Of a stretch of 64,000 nt of DNA, positions 40,221-50,879 are shown one piece after another. The number at the start of each line of letters is the position of its first letter. The stretch's first letter is position 1. Below the pieces are notes generated by a model. The model saw only the letters and a program-made list of their open reading frames with translations. It was not told the DNA's origin and did no database searches. The position numbers and the translations under genes are program-made. Source of the stretch: Corythucha ciliata (Eukaryota; Arthropoda; Insecta; Hemiptera; Tingidae); contig CM075941.1 of assembly GCA_038030265.1 (NCBI GenBank), positions 23,002,001-23,066,000 of the forward strand. Direction: 5' to 3'.

Positions 40221-41788
40221 GGCCGTATTCAGAAACCCAACTTTACGAAGCCTTTGCTTAAGAAGTTGAAAAATGTTGTAGTGTGGTCCCCCCCCCCACT
40301 ACACGTTTATTTGTGTCAGTAAGGCAGACTCGACAACAACTATCGTGGTTAATGATATCAAACAAGTCGTAGGAGGCTCGATTCCCCGGTCCGTCCCTGG
40401 TAAGGTGTTCGGTGGGTTGGCCTGCCTGCGGGGCGGGAGCGATGGGCCGGCGCAGGCGCGGCTCCCGGAGTGGGAGGGAGCCTTGAGCGGGGCGAATAAA
40501 AAAAGGGACAATTAATCTATGCGTGGGACTCGAGTGTGAAGGGTTAGCGGTGGATTCGGTTACTGAGTCAGAAAGTGAGCTAGCAAGGAAAACGTTGGCG
40601 TAGAGTGCGTTTGTGTATAGTAAGTCGGATAAAGTCGTAACGAGAAGTGAGTGAGAGAGCAAAGGAGTAAGTGCAGAGAGCGTAATTCAGTTGTGTGTCG
40701 TTTCAATCGCCTGCGCTCACTTGTTCAGAAGTGAGCCTGTCAGTCGTCCTCGCTCACCTGTTCAGTTGTGAGCCGGTGTCAACCGTCTTCGCTCACCTAT
40801 TCGATAGTGAGCTCGTCCCAGTCGCCATTGCTCCCCGTCCGTCGAGAGTCGCTTCAGTCGCCCTTGTTCACCTGAGCTCGTCTCAGTCGCCCTTGTCCAC
40901 CTGAGCTCGTCCCAGTCGCCATTGCTCCCCGTCCGTCGGGAGGTTGTTTCCGTCGCCAGTGCTCACCGTCCGTCGAGAGTCCCTTCAGTCGCCCTTGCTC
41001 ACCGTCCGGCGAGAGTTCGTTCCAATCGTCTTTGCTCACCTGTTCCATAGTGAGCTCGTCCCAGTCGCCCTTGTTCACCTGAGCTCATCCCAGTCGCCAT
41101 TGCTCACCGTCCGGCGAGAGTTCGCTCCAGTCGTCATTGCTTACCGTCCGTCGTGAGTTCGCCTCCGTCTTCCCGTACTCCCGTCTCCGACGCCCGCCTA
41201 TTGGCGTCCGCGTGCGGGACCTAGATCACCGGAACCTCATCGGTCGTTGACAAGCTGGGGAGTGTCGTTGAACCGCGCGGCCTTATCTAGTGGTCTTCCG
41301 TCGCCGCCACACGTGCTACACCCCGTCTTCTATCGAATTTGTGGATATTCTTTTACACGGTGAGTCCTCCCCTTCCATTGCATGTGTTTGTGTTGGCACT
41401 TAGCCCTCATCTGTCTGGGGTAGGTCGCGAAGCTGGGCCTCGTTCGTCCGGGAGGGATAGGGGAATCACGGCCAAAACATTGGGGGAAGACGACTTCTTC
41501 AAGCTACCGTTGTGTTGATATTGTCGAGTCTACCTTTACTATTTGTGTCTGAATAAAAACCTGATGTACAAACAAAACCGAGTTTTGCATTTTAACCCCA
41601 TCCCCTTTACACCCGCCTGAAGGAACCCCTGACGAATTAACAATCAAAAGGGGCTAAAGTAGCGAGTAGCGACCCCTAAAAATCAAACGCTACAATGTGA
41701 TGGTTTATAAAAATGTGTCATCTGTTATGAGGCGGTTAAAGGAGACGTAAAGGTTAAGGTTGGTAAAGTTGGTTTCTCAATACGGGCC
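40221..41788. mobile_element. MITE of the GGGCCGTATTCAGAAACC family, split by a solo LTR
   Basis: The left end GGCCGTATTCAGAAACCCAA after CAG (40218-40220) is matched by the inverse GGTTTCTCAATACGGGCC at the right, next to CAA. Without the LTR and one ATGT copy the element is about 146 bp. A similar left end lies at 13472-13505 and a similar right end, TTTATAAAAATGTGTCATCT, at 14656. Confidence 0.65.
40277..41694 (+). mobile_element. Solo LTR B, 1,418 bp, ATGT target duplication
   Basis: TGTAGTGTGGTCC to AACGCTACA, flanked by ATGT at 40273-40276 and 41695-41698. Between 40700 and 41170 it contains an internal array of diverged units built on GCTCACCTGTTC, GTCCGTCG and CAGTCGCC. AATAAA signals are at 40494 and 41551. 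The end GTAGCGACCCCTAAA is related to the LTR at 47240-47597. No internal domain is attached. Confidence 0.85.
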
Positions 41789-41835
41789 CAACTCGCAACA
41801 CTTTCAAGGTCCAACACATGATTGATTCTATGCAC

Positions 41836-43051
41836 TGTAACCCAAACAATCCCCCCCCCCCCATATTTTTTTTGTACTTCGTGTTCATTTACTCAGTTGA
41901 AAATTATTAATTATTTTATCTCGCTGTGTTAGCTACTAAGTATTAATTGTAATTTTTTTTAAATTAATGAATAAGTTCAAGGAATACGTCCAATAAATTA
42001 GACTTACTGTTACCTTTCTACTTTAGCTCAATTGTTTGTGTAAAGGGGATACCCACCCGATGACACTCCACACCCCCTTTGCTCCCTATCCCCTCCTAGA
42101 TCCTAACATCCCACCATTGGTAAGAGAGAGAAGTAGAGTGGTGTGAGCATATAAAAGCCAAGCCCTCGACAGTTGCGACAAGTTTGGGTTCACGCATACG
42201 CCCTATCAAGACCTCGTGAGAGGAGTCTGCCGCTCTCGATTCAAGTGTAATCCTCCGTGTATTCGCCCCCCCAAAGTCTTTTAGGGGAACCAGTCTCGTG
42301 TCCGCCACGCTCTCCTGTCGTGAAACAGCATCTTCCTGTCGTTCGTTTGGTGGTGGAAAAATATTCGCCCTCACTCGTCAGTCTTATTCCAAGTGGCCTT
42401 CAGTTGCCCGCCGGGTGGACAGAGTTGTCCGCCACGCTCTCCAGTCGTGAATCAGCGTCTGCCTGTCGTTCGTTTGGTGGTGGACGAAGATTCGCCCTTC
42501 AATCGTCAGCTTTCATCCAAGTGGCCTCCAGCCGCTTGCTTGGTGGATCAGAGTCGCGTCGTGAAATCTATTAATCGTCGGGTGAGTTTGGCCTCAACGT
42601 TGTGTTATTCTGTCTACGCCATAACGAAACCCAGTTGTATCTTCCCCTAAATTTCGCTCCCCAGTTTAACCCGCCCTGTACTCCTTGCCCCCGACGACGG
42701 GAACTGTCCCCTATTTTTTTCCTCATCGGGTATACTCCCCTCTCCCCTTCTTATGGTTATCTGTGAGTTTAATTATAAGCTAAGTCTTGGATTAATAGAG
42801 TTCGTACTCGTGTAAATATTTCTCCGGTCATACATTGTGCCCCCCCTCCTCCCGCTGAAAAGTCCCGTTAACAAAGTGACTTACTTTTCTTTTGGCTTCT
42901 TATCATTGATTATTTTTTTGTACTTGATACCTTTTGTTTTTTTTATTACGTGTTAGATTTATAAGAATAAACAACGAATATCTCGTTTATATTTCCGCTT
43001 GGTATTACAAGTTCCCCTCCCCCATCTTACTCCAATCCCCCCCGTATTACA
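41836..43051 (+). mobile_element. Solo LTR C, 1,216 bp, GCAC target duplication; intact sister of LTR A
   Basis: TGTAACCCAAACAATCC to CGTATTACA, flanked by GCAC at 41832-41835 and 43052-43055. A TATAAAA box lies at 42150-42156. It has two tandem copies of the GTCCGCCACGCTCTCC region around 42300-42450. It serves as the uninterrupted reference for solo LTR A and defines the insertion points of the 954-bp element and of the Copia complex. Confidence 0.88.
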
Positions 43052-43055
43052 GCAC

Positions 43056-44055
43056 TTTACATCCCTCATCTTTTTTGAGAAGTGCATTGCCGCTGTACGT
43101 GTTACGTAAGAAATGTTAATTTTCCTCTTTGATGGGGGAAAAACGCATCAGAATCAGTTTATTACATTAAACTGATTTGATGAGTCCAAACTTTAAAGGA
43201 CTTCTCCTTGGAAAATACTTTCCAACGATTCGTTTTGTACAGGAGTTCTTTATATTGAAAAGTCAGCTGTGGGTTTACACATTTCACCTCACAGTCACAG
43301 TGCATAAATAATATCAATGATCAATATTTTGAGACTGGAGAAACTTCCACAACTCACCATTTCAACAAAATTTCTTTTGGCGATACAAATCCAACTGCTG
43401 ATCCAACAACCGACGGCTACTCATGACGAAACTCGTGATGAAAAAGATAAGTTTAACGAAATTTTTCGTTTCTGCTTAGAGTGATTCGTTCGATCCTTAC
43501 TACATTCCGAGCCCGAAGCTGTCCCTAGCTCTGAACTGCACGTCAGTGGAAGTGGAGAACAATTTTTAACGGTAAGTGACCCCCAACAATAACTGTCTTA
43601 ATTTTTCGGACGGCGGAATACCAAAACACCGCAGAGGTAGAAAAAGGAAGCTCGGGAAAGAACATTCTCACGCTGAAGTCAAAATTCGAAGAAATAAGAA
43701 CGAAAACTATACTATCGTCACAATGGAGTTCTTGTACAAAATAAAGTATTTATAAACTTGTTATTTATGTAAGATAGGATTTTTCCGTCTATCATAATCA
43801 AATCTTTATTCGTCAGATGTAGTTAAATACTATAATTACAAAAATAAAAACAAGATTACAAAAATTGAAAGTAATATTAATTTCCTATAAGTACAGCGTG
43901 TGAAAAACTTACCTAAATCTAAAACGAATGTCACTTCTTCTAAGCGTAATTAATAAACGACGTTGACACTTCGGTGGGTCAACTAGAACTAAACTCGTCT
44001 TAAAGGTTTAATCGTATTTATTAAGATAGGGTACAAAGTACACAAATCTTACATG
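43056..44055. other. No recognised gene
   Basis: A segment at 43480-43760 ends with AATAAA (43741) and has exon-like joints (TTTTTAACG/GTAAGT at 43573), but the encoded peptide was not recognised. Otherwise unassigned AT-rich sequence. Confidence 0.4.
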
Positions 44056-44057
44056 TA

Positions 44058-44869
44058 TATGCTATTCGCAATGGCCGAATTCGCCCACTGCCCGAAAAAA
44101 TTACCCACAACGCGTTATGGGCAGTGCGAAATGCTCCCAACGCGTCGTGGGTTATTTTATTCGCCCAGTGGGCGGAATGAAATAACCATAACACGTTCTG
44201 GGTAATTCGTTTTACTCAATAGCCGAAATAAAGGTTAGGGTGAGTCTATTTCGCGTCGTGGGCCTTCCGATGTTACTCACAACGCGTTTTGGCTACTCCG
44301 ATTTAACAGCAACGCGTTGTGCGCATTTTGAATTACTCACAAAGCTGGTCAGATGTTTCTCAACTCCACATTACAGCGTTATTGCTGTATAATTGTAGCA
44401 AACTAATGAAACAGAATGATAATCAAACATGATTATGCAGAAGCGAAACGAAGAACAAGAGAGAAACATACACTCAAAGAGGCAGACTTTATTTATTCAC
44501 GCTCGATATGCTCCCGTGGCATTTACCACGCGAGAACACACGAGACGCCCAGCAGACTCAAACTGTAAGTTAACGCTGTATAATCAGGCAAGGCACAGAA
44601 GCCAGGTTAAAATAGCTATGTGGGTAATTCGAAATACGCACAACGCGTTGTGGGTAAATTCGGAAGACCCGCGACGCGAAATAAACTCACCGTAACCTTT
44701 ATTTCGGCTAAGTAAAACGAATTACCCAGAACACGTTATGGGTAATTCATTCCGCCCACTGGGCGAATAAAATTACCCACGACGCGTTGTGAGCATTTCG
44801 CACTGCCCATAACGCGTTGTGGGTAAATTTTTCGGGCAATGGGCGAATTCGGCCATTGCGAATAGCATA
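44058..44869. mobile_element. 812-bp foldback element rich in AACGCGTTGTGGGT palindromes, TA flanks
   Basis: Arms of about 250 bp start TGCTATTCGCAATGGCCGAA and close with the inverse; TA lies at 44056-44057 and 44870-44871. Each arm contains four or five short palindromic units of the form ACCCACAACGCGTTGTGGGT or diverged versions, spaced 40-70 bp. The loop (44350-44620) has no recognised gene. It sits directly before the coding remnant at 44872. Confidence 0.78.
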
Positions 44870-44871
44870 TA

Positions 44872-45960
44872 CTTGCCAAGGCCAATGCCATACGCTTATA
44901 AATGAGTGTACAAGACAAAATATTTTCAACGAATTTTGGGCACTGGGAGACTACAATGCTCAAAATATGTTCACCGCTGACTGCGTGATTGAACGGCAAA
45001 AAACTCGTCAGTACGTCAACGAAACTTCCAAGATACAGTATGTCAGGCAGTACACCCTGCAAACGGTGGGAGTTTGTCTTGAAATGTTCCGAAACATAAT
45101 TCAAGTGACAACAAAAAGAATAGATACAGCTTTGACAAAAATTAGATCAGAAGATCTTAAAGACAACCTAGGGTAAAATCAAGGTGGAAAGAACAAGACG
45201 AGCGTTGATCTTGTAGAACAGGTTAAGTCCCATGTCAACAAACTTCCCCGCTACAAGTCTCTGAGCGAAACTGACGCTGAATTTTTGGCTCAAAAAAATA
45301 TTTTTGACGAAAATGTACGACTTGTACATTGAAGACAGATTTGACTACAAATTCGACATGTTGAAATCGTGGAGGGAGGAAAAGGATCGGGACAAGAAAA
45401 AAGAAATAGGAGATCAGATTGGTGGCATCGTTAGTTAGTCCGCTTATCGAAGAATATTCATCAATAATTTCAATCTGGAGTTCAAATAATTAAAAAAGGA
45501 CACATGCAATATGTGCGACTCTCTGGCCGCCCAGCTACCGTCAGCTTCAGGAGAGCAAAAAGTCATCTTGGAGGAGGAGACAAAAAAGCACGATGAGTTA
45601 CGACAGGAGGCCCGAAACGCCATGAGAAACGATCAACGTCTGGCTGCTGCTAAAACAGACCCTGTGAGGGTGTTAGCATTTGACAAGGAAAAAACCTTGC
45701 CCCTTCCTCGGATCCCCATCAACATTGTTTTCTACAAAAGACAGCTTTGGCTGTGAAATGCAGAAGTACATTCGTGCAGGAATAATGAAGGGTACTGCTA
45801 CGAGTGGACCGAAAACCAAGTGGGCCGAGGTGCTCAGGAAATCGGATCTTGTTCAATGAAGCACATTCAAAACAAGATAGGGCACGACATCCCTAGTGGA
45901 GTGAGAGATATCATCAGTCGGTCTCGAACAGCGGGAAGGCTCGGATTCACGGTCACGTAA
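44872..45960 (+). pseudogene. Decayed multicopy TE-like gene of unknown function
   Basis: The frame-broken protein reads CHTLINECTRQNIFNEFWAL, QVKSHVNKLPRYKSLSETDA, FKQLKKDTCNMCDSLAAQLP-like with a C-x2-C pair, VLAFDKEKTLPLPRIPINIV, FYKRQLWL and GRGAQEIGSCSMKHIQNKIG. These blocks, in this order, recall a family of uncharacterised proteins repeated many times in arthropod genomes; the recollection is of the family only, and no function is claimed. At least five stops or frameshifts interrupt it. Confidence 0.6.
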
Positions 45961-46243
45961 TGCAGAAAGTTTTCGTTCAAGTTGTAAGAGTGTGGTGTTG
46001 CCCGCGTCCAGGCTGCGCAATGAAGGTCAGAAGAAATGCCCAAGTGTGTTATCGAGCTGGTTTATCCCGCAGAGGGTGTTTCGAGTGCCAAGTCAAGTAA
46101 TTGTCCTTGCAGTATCGAGGAATTGTCTAATCGTCTGAGAAGCTTTTTCACCTTCCTCAGTGAGAGCTTCCTCATTTTCTTCAAGTTATTTTCAGCATCG
46201 TCGTCGGAGAAGCTTTAGTAACGGATTTTTTTCATTATTGTAA

Positions 46244-46430
46244 GGCCCGGCGCACACTAAGAGAAAAAAGAAGCCGACGCGCGCGTCAGCGTCCGACTCG
46301 TGCAGTAAAAACACATAGAACTCTATGGGGCCTTTCACATTGGACGCGTACGCGAGAGTAGTCTCTTCCCCGAGAAAAAAGACGCCGACTCGCGGGTCGG
46401 CGTCTTTTTTCTCCTAGTGTGCGCCGGGCC
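46244..46430. mobile_element. 187-bp MITE, TAA target duplication
   Basis: GGCCCGGCGCACACTA and its inverse, flanked by TAA at 46241-46243 and 46431-46433. GC-rich arms contain AAAAAAGACGCCGACTCGCG and its inverse. PIF/Harbinger-type by target site. Confidence 0.88.
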
Positions 46431-46588
46431 TAAGGGGATTTCTTTTCAGTATGTTGTTGTTACTTTATGGTTATAAGTGCAAGATGAATACTGTAAATAT
46501 ATGTATATATAATGTAATTATATACATTTTTCTTGTATATTTTCTAATTAAAAGACTTATCATTACTTAATAAATTAATTAAACTGAT

Positions 46589-47058
46589 ATTGTGAAACAA
46601 AAACTATCGCCCATTCCAATAACTTCGATTCTTATACTAATTATCGACCATTTAGGGCTATTAGGTGAAAAAAAATTAAGCTGTTTTTTTCCTATACAGC
46701 GACGTTTCGTCGGTCAATTCGCCGACCTCATCAGGCAACGATAAACAGGCAGTTAATCAATTTAAAAAAAAAAATAAAAAATAAAAAAAAAACAAAAAAA
46801 AACGTAACTCAATTAATAAACCCGTGTAGCCGTTTCGGCACGTATTGCTGTTCATCGAGAAGATGTTACCTGCGCGGTTGGGAGAGAGGGAGAAAAACCC
46901 ATGTACACTTGCATTTTTTTAATTGATTAACTGCCTGTTTATCGTTGCCTGATGAGGTCGGCGAATTGACCGACGAAACGTCGCTGTATAGGAAAAAAAC
47001 AGCTTAATTTTTTTTCACCTAATAGCCCTAATTGGTCGATAATTAGTATAAGAATCGC
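46589..47058. mobile_element. Foldback element flanked by 12-bp direct repeats
   Basis: Arms 46626-46763 and 46917-47057 are near-perfect inverted copies: CGATTCTTATACTAATTATC, GACGTTTCGTCGGTCAATTC and GATAAACAGGCAGTTAATCA. The A-rich centre is followed by CCCGTGTAGCCGTTTCGGC. AATTAAACTGAT occurs at 46577-46588 and 47059-47070. No coding capacity. A 12-bp duplication is unusually long for a DNA transposon. Confidence 0.65.
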
Positions 47059-47131
47059 AATTAAACTGATGTTATCCGGACGACGATGGAAGGGCATAGC
47101 CCAACACGATTCGAGTTTCGATAAAAAAAAA

Positions 47132-47207
47132 TGGCTCCCCGGCGGGATTTGAACCCGCAACCTCTGGATAACTAGTCCAGCACGCTGCCAATTGCGCGGC
47201 GGTGACG
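47132..47207 (-). repeat. tRNA-Thr(AGT)-like sequence
   Basis: Minus strand: a D-arm-like GCGCAATTGGCAGCG, an anticodon arm CTGGACTAGTTATCCAG with loop CTAGTTA (anticodon AGT), and a T arm GCGGGTTCAAATCCCGC. The 3' strand GGGGAGC has no pairing partner at the 5' end, so it is a pseudo-tRNA or SINE head. An A-run follows its 3' end, in favour of a retroposed origin. Confidence 0.55.
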
Positions 47208-47239
47208 CCTTTGGGAGTCGTACTCCGAGGGATAAGCTA

Positions 47240-47597
47240 AGCCGAACCCCACCCAGGGCCATTGTTTCTGGTGAACTGGTGAGCGCACTTTCTATTTTAT
47301 GCTCGAAGTGTCGATATCCGGTTTCGGGTCTTCGTTTCTCGGGGGCTCGACTTCCTGTGCGAGTATGTTGCGACGTTGCCGCGTGGTTTATCGGTGAACA
47401 GGGGTTCCTTATGTGTATATACTGTGAAATTTCAATTTGCAATTCGTTCAAACTTGTTTAAATATATCACTAAACGGCTCATTGTTTCAATTTCTTTGCA
47501 CCCAATCCTTTACCAAAAACCTCAGGTGCGAGAGGACCCACTTAAATTGGGGAAAAGTAGCGACCCCGTCTTTCGAGAAAACCAACGCTACACTGCG
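47240..47597 (+). repeat. LTR fragment of the CGCTACA-ending family
   Basis: Matches the minus-strand LTR at 17616-18010 through CGAAGTGTCGATATCCGG, GGGGGCTCGACTTCC, GGGGTTCCTTATGTGTATAT and GTAGCGACCCCGTC, ending AACGCTACA. The 5' end is not defined. Confidence 0.6.
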
Positions 47598-47599
47598 TT

Positions 47600-47880
47600 A
47601 TTATTAACGTTTTCATTTTATTTGATTTTTTTTTCATTACGTATTCTACATTTAATGCCATACTTTGATTTTAAATTTTTATTGACGCTATTTGAAAAGT
47701 TTTTTGTTTTCTATTTATTTTTTGTTCCTGTGTGTTCCTTTTTCAATTTTTTGAAAACGCTTGGTAAAAAACGACTTTTTATTAACCATTAAATAAATTA
47801 TTTAATCGGTGTTGAATTCATATTAATCCCTTAATTCCATTTATAACTACTATCACGAATGAACCACTTCCACTTCCGTA
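47600..47880. other. No recognised gene
   Basis: T-rich spacer without a supported reading frame. Confidence 0.4.
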
Positions 47881-47899
47881 CTTCCAGGAATGAATCCGT

Positions 47900-48671
47900 T
47901 AAATCTGATACATTCGGTGGGGCGAAGCGCTTGGAAAGAAAGCGACCAACCAACAAAAAACTTTGACACTTTCATTCTTCTGTTTTAACTTTATTTTATT
48001 TTTTTTGTCGGGGGCGCCGGGCTTTGAACCCGGCAGGTGCCTAAGCCTCACTTGGGCTCCTACGCCATACCCAGATCTAACTGTGCACTTCACACCCGTA
48101 CTACACGGGCGTTTCGGTCGGTGCGCGGTTTGTTGAACGCACATCGCCGGGAACGCCCACACGAAGTCGGGTGTGCCGTGTCACAGCTCGCCGCAGCCTT
48201 ATAGTGTAATGGGCAATGGCTGGATTCGAACCCAGGCCCGCTGGGTTGTGAAGCGAGCATTGTATCCATTACACCATCGAGGCGCGCTGTTTTAACTTTA
48301 ACTCTCCCACCTCCTCAGTTGAGCAGTCAAGTTTTTTGGTGCAGTCATCAAATTTAGAAGACATAAATTCCACGGATTTCGTTAGTTCAATAATTTTCAA
48401 AATTATCTCGCTTACTTGTTTGAGATCTGTTTGAGTCACTCACGTCTTTCAGGAGCTGCTTAAAGTCACCACTTTTTTTTTTTTTTTCACACGGATCACA
48501 CTTCCACAGCAGCTTCTTTACACCTAGCTTTTTGAAATTTTCAGAAGACGTGTTCGTACAGGACACATGATATGACAGAGTACATCCGTCTCGACATGTT
48601 AAAATGTCAACAATCTCTTTAGAACATCTTCCGTACTGTACCGACATTGTACTTAATCTTAAGTCTCTCAC
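47900..48671 (-). pseudogene. LINE ORF1 with PHD-like finger, split by a SINE
   Basis: The minus strand reads MSVQYGRCSKEIVDILTCRD, then YHVSCTNTSSENFKKLG and LLWKCDPCEKKKKSGDF, a C4HC3-like finger as found at the N-terminus of ORF1 proteins of CR1-like LINEs. After a frameshift near 48425 a coiled-coil-like SEIILKIIELTKSVEFMSSK follows, then LKLKQ, where the SINE enters, and KNESVK beyond it. No ORF2 is nearby. It may also be a PHD-containing gene fragment; the LINE reading is favoured by the order finger, coiled coil. Confidence 0.55.
47994..48286 (-). mobile_element. Dimeric tRNA-derived SINE with 14-bp target duplication
   Basis: On the minus strand two tRNA-like units follow each other. 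The first has A box TGGTGTAATGGAT and B box GGGTTCGAATCC (48285-48212, CTTCACA loop as in tRNA-Val). The second has A box TGGCGTAGGAGCC and B box GGGTTCAAAGCCC (48072-48012). An A-rich tail (ACAAAAAAAATAAAATAAA) ends it. CTGTTTTAACTTTA flanks both sides (47980-47993 and 48287-48300). Removing it rejoins the ORF1 sequence LKLKQ-KNESVK. Confidence 0.82.
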
Positions 48672-48713
48672 TTTTTCTCCGAAAAAAATACTTTTGCTAA
48701 TAACTCCTTTACT

Positions 48714-49440
48714 TTACTGCCCGACCAGTAGAACCACCGACCATTGTAAGGACCATGTAAGGTAATGACCATTGTAATGACCATGTAAGGTCCAAGACAA
48801 AGTTGTTGACCCATATAACAAATTATTCGGATGTGACCAGATGGCAAGAAGTGCTAATATCACACAATGTTGAGCCAGAATAATGCTATCCAATATACGC
48901 AAAATAGTGGATACAGTGGAAATAGCCTTTGAGAATATTCTCTCGCAAGGTACAGATGAAGCGACGACGTTGCAGTGCAGTATGTATATTTCAGCCAAAT
49001 TAGGGTAGTGAAACTGGTGTCGTTTCCACGAATCTGACACAGTGTCAGTCCCAGTAACGGGAACGAAATCATCGTTCAGATATGCTAGAACCTCCTTCAT
49101 AGCCTTGGTCGTCAGATCAAATTGTGGCCGAACACTGCCCACAAAGCTTTCAAGAATTTTTAGAGCACTCACTGCGGTTGACGAGGGATCGACGGCGGCA
49201 ACTGTTGAGTTTACCCCGTTTTTGAATAATGTCACTTTCGACTTCATCATTTCCACTAACAAGTTCGTGGGGTTTTGTTTGGCTCTACCTGCGGCTATTG
49301 ACTCTTGAAATATTTTATTTTTGTACCAGTGATCTAATATGAAACACAAGGCAAATCCCTTGTTGAACTCGACGTCCCCAAACCTTTCCTCAAGGTATTG
49401 TTCCAGTAAATATAGAACTCTGACGCCGTGTAGCTTAATT
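48714..49440 (-). pseudogene. hAT transposase, C-terminal part with dimerisation domain
   Basis: The minus strand reads YLLEQYLEERFGDVEFNKGF near 49400, then CFILDHWYKNKIFQESIAAG. The C-terminal block YPNLAEIYILHCNVVASSVP / CERIFSKAISTVSTILRI is the hAT dimerisation region, in which W-x-YP-LA and SVPSER-FS are conserved. Here SSVPCERIFS is read. The upstream DDE part is missing. Copy is truncated at 5' and disturbed at the C-terminus. Confidence 0.75.
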
Positions 49441-49559
49441 AGGCTGTCCGAAGATTGAGGGTCTTGAGGAATAATTCACGGTCGCCACCTGTTCTTGTCA
49501 TCTGGGTAACAGGCCCCAATATACTTCGTGGTATTTACAATATTTACAATGCGGAAAAT

Positions 49560-49860
49560 TAATACTCTTTCTGGGAAGAAGGCGTTCGCTCCGGGGAGGT
49601 CGGTCGTACTTCTGGAGTACGACCGAGAAGGCCTTGGAGGCGAGCTCCTCCAAGGGTTGGCGTGCCTCGGTCGGTGTCTAGAGCCCGCGGCAGACGTCCT
49701 GCTAGCGGCCCTTGACGTTGGTTGTAGATCCTCCTGGCCGAAGGTTGACTAGCGCCTTTGCGCTTGCCGCAGATCTCTGGGGCCGAAGTTCGGTTAGCGC
49801 CGTTGCGCTCGTCCTCTGGGTCGTCAGTGAGCATCCCTCGACGCTACCTGCGGCAGAGAA
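49560..49860. repeat. Diverged relative of the 133-bp array at 59.5 kb
   Basis: GTTAGCGCCGTTGCGCTCG and CTAGCGCCTTTGCGCTTGCC lie 45 bp apart, followed by CAGTGAGCATCCCTCGACGC, as in the array at 59490-60010. The part before 49740 is further degraded. It is followed at 49863 by an arm related to the 37331 TIR element (CCCAGGTACGGAAACA). Confidence 0.6.
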
Positions 49861-49919
49861 CCTTTAGAACCCAGGTACGGAAACATGCGATAACCGCCAT
49901 ATTTGGTCCCTCCGCTATA

Positions 49920-50340
49920 CAAAGAGACAACACGAGAAGTCACTCCATTTGATAATAATAATAATAATGAAAAAGAAGAATGAAGCTGTTTAAAAAAAAA
50001 AAGAAATCAGATGGTATGAGTTTTGAGAAGTGGAGAGAGACAATCAAGAGACGTGTGGAAGAGAAGTCGAATAAAAAGTTGAGACGTTTGAGACGAAAAA
50101 TTTTCTTTTGTTTTCATTCCGAGTTCTGTGTATTTGCCTTCTGATTTTTATTTAATTGCCCCATCTATTATCTTTTCAGTCGTTTTTTTAAAAACTTCCC
50201 TGTCCTATTGAACCTTTTGTTCAGTTGCTTTTCTAATACAACTGTACAATCGATTTCCTTTTCATTCCCGTTAAAAACCCGGGTCCAACTTTCACGGTGT
50301 TTGTGGTGACCGAGTTGCCTATTCGATCAAGTTTTCTTTG
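49920..50340. other. No recognised gene; possible 5' part of the P-like element
   Basis: Contains an (ATA)n tract at 49950-49970 and T/A-rich sequence. No terminal repeat of the P-like transposon was identified. Confidence 0.35.
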
Positions 50341-50879
50341 AGGAAAACGAGTGACAAGGTGATTTGTTCGGCTGTAAATTGCCATAGGAAAACGACTCAC
50401 GGAGTACGCCTTTTCAAGTTCCCTGCGGATGCAGAAAGAAGAAGGAAATGGATCATTAATTGTCAAAGGGACAAATGGACGCCTACGCAAAACTCCCGAA
50501 TTTGCGAAGTAAGTGCTTATTCCAGTTGAATGTAATTAAATATAATTGATGGTCTACGGGCCCCTTGAGGCTCAAATAGTGTAGTAAAGGAAATAAAGCC
50601 CGAATAGCGGGAAAATTCGGCCTAATTTCGAATGTGGCTTAAAAAATTCCTTTTGATGTATGCTTTGAGGATTCGAAGAGTCCACAACGATTTTTAAGGA
50701 CGGGTAAACGTTGGGCAATCCCCCCCCCCCTAAAAAGGGATGAAAAAAATGCCCAAACGAGGTGACTACAATACTACGCAATTGTGTGTGCTGAGTCGAT
50801 AAAAGTCAGCCTGAAGTCCGTGGGCTGATTACTTCTCTAGTTATGGCATAATTCGTACGAAAAAAACGTTGTTTTAGGC

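Noticed and set aside
24017..43051. LTR A and LTR C as the two LTRs of one gypsy element enclosing gag-pol
   Set aside because: Each LTR has its own 4-bp flanking duplication, and LTR A interrupts the gag gene, so both are solo LTRs unrelated to the gypsy body between them.
43480..43760. Host 3'-terminal exon ending in AATAAA
   Set aside because: The encoded peptide was not recognised, the frame contains stops, and there is no upstream exon support; kept only as unassigned sequence.
47132..48286. Functional tRNA genes
   Set aside because: A and B boxes are present, but acceptor strands do not pair and the units have A-rich tails or target duplications, so they are SINE or pseudo-tRNA sequences.
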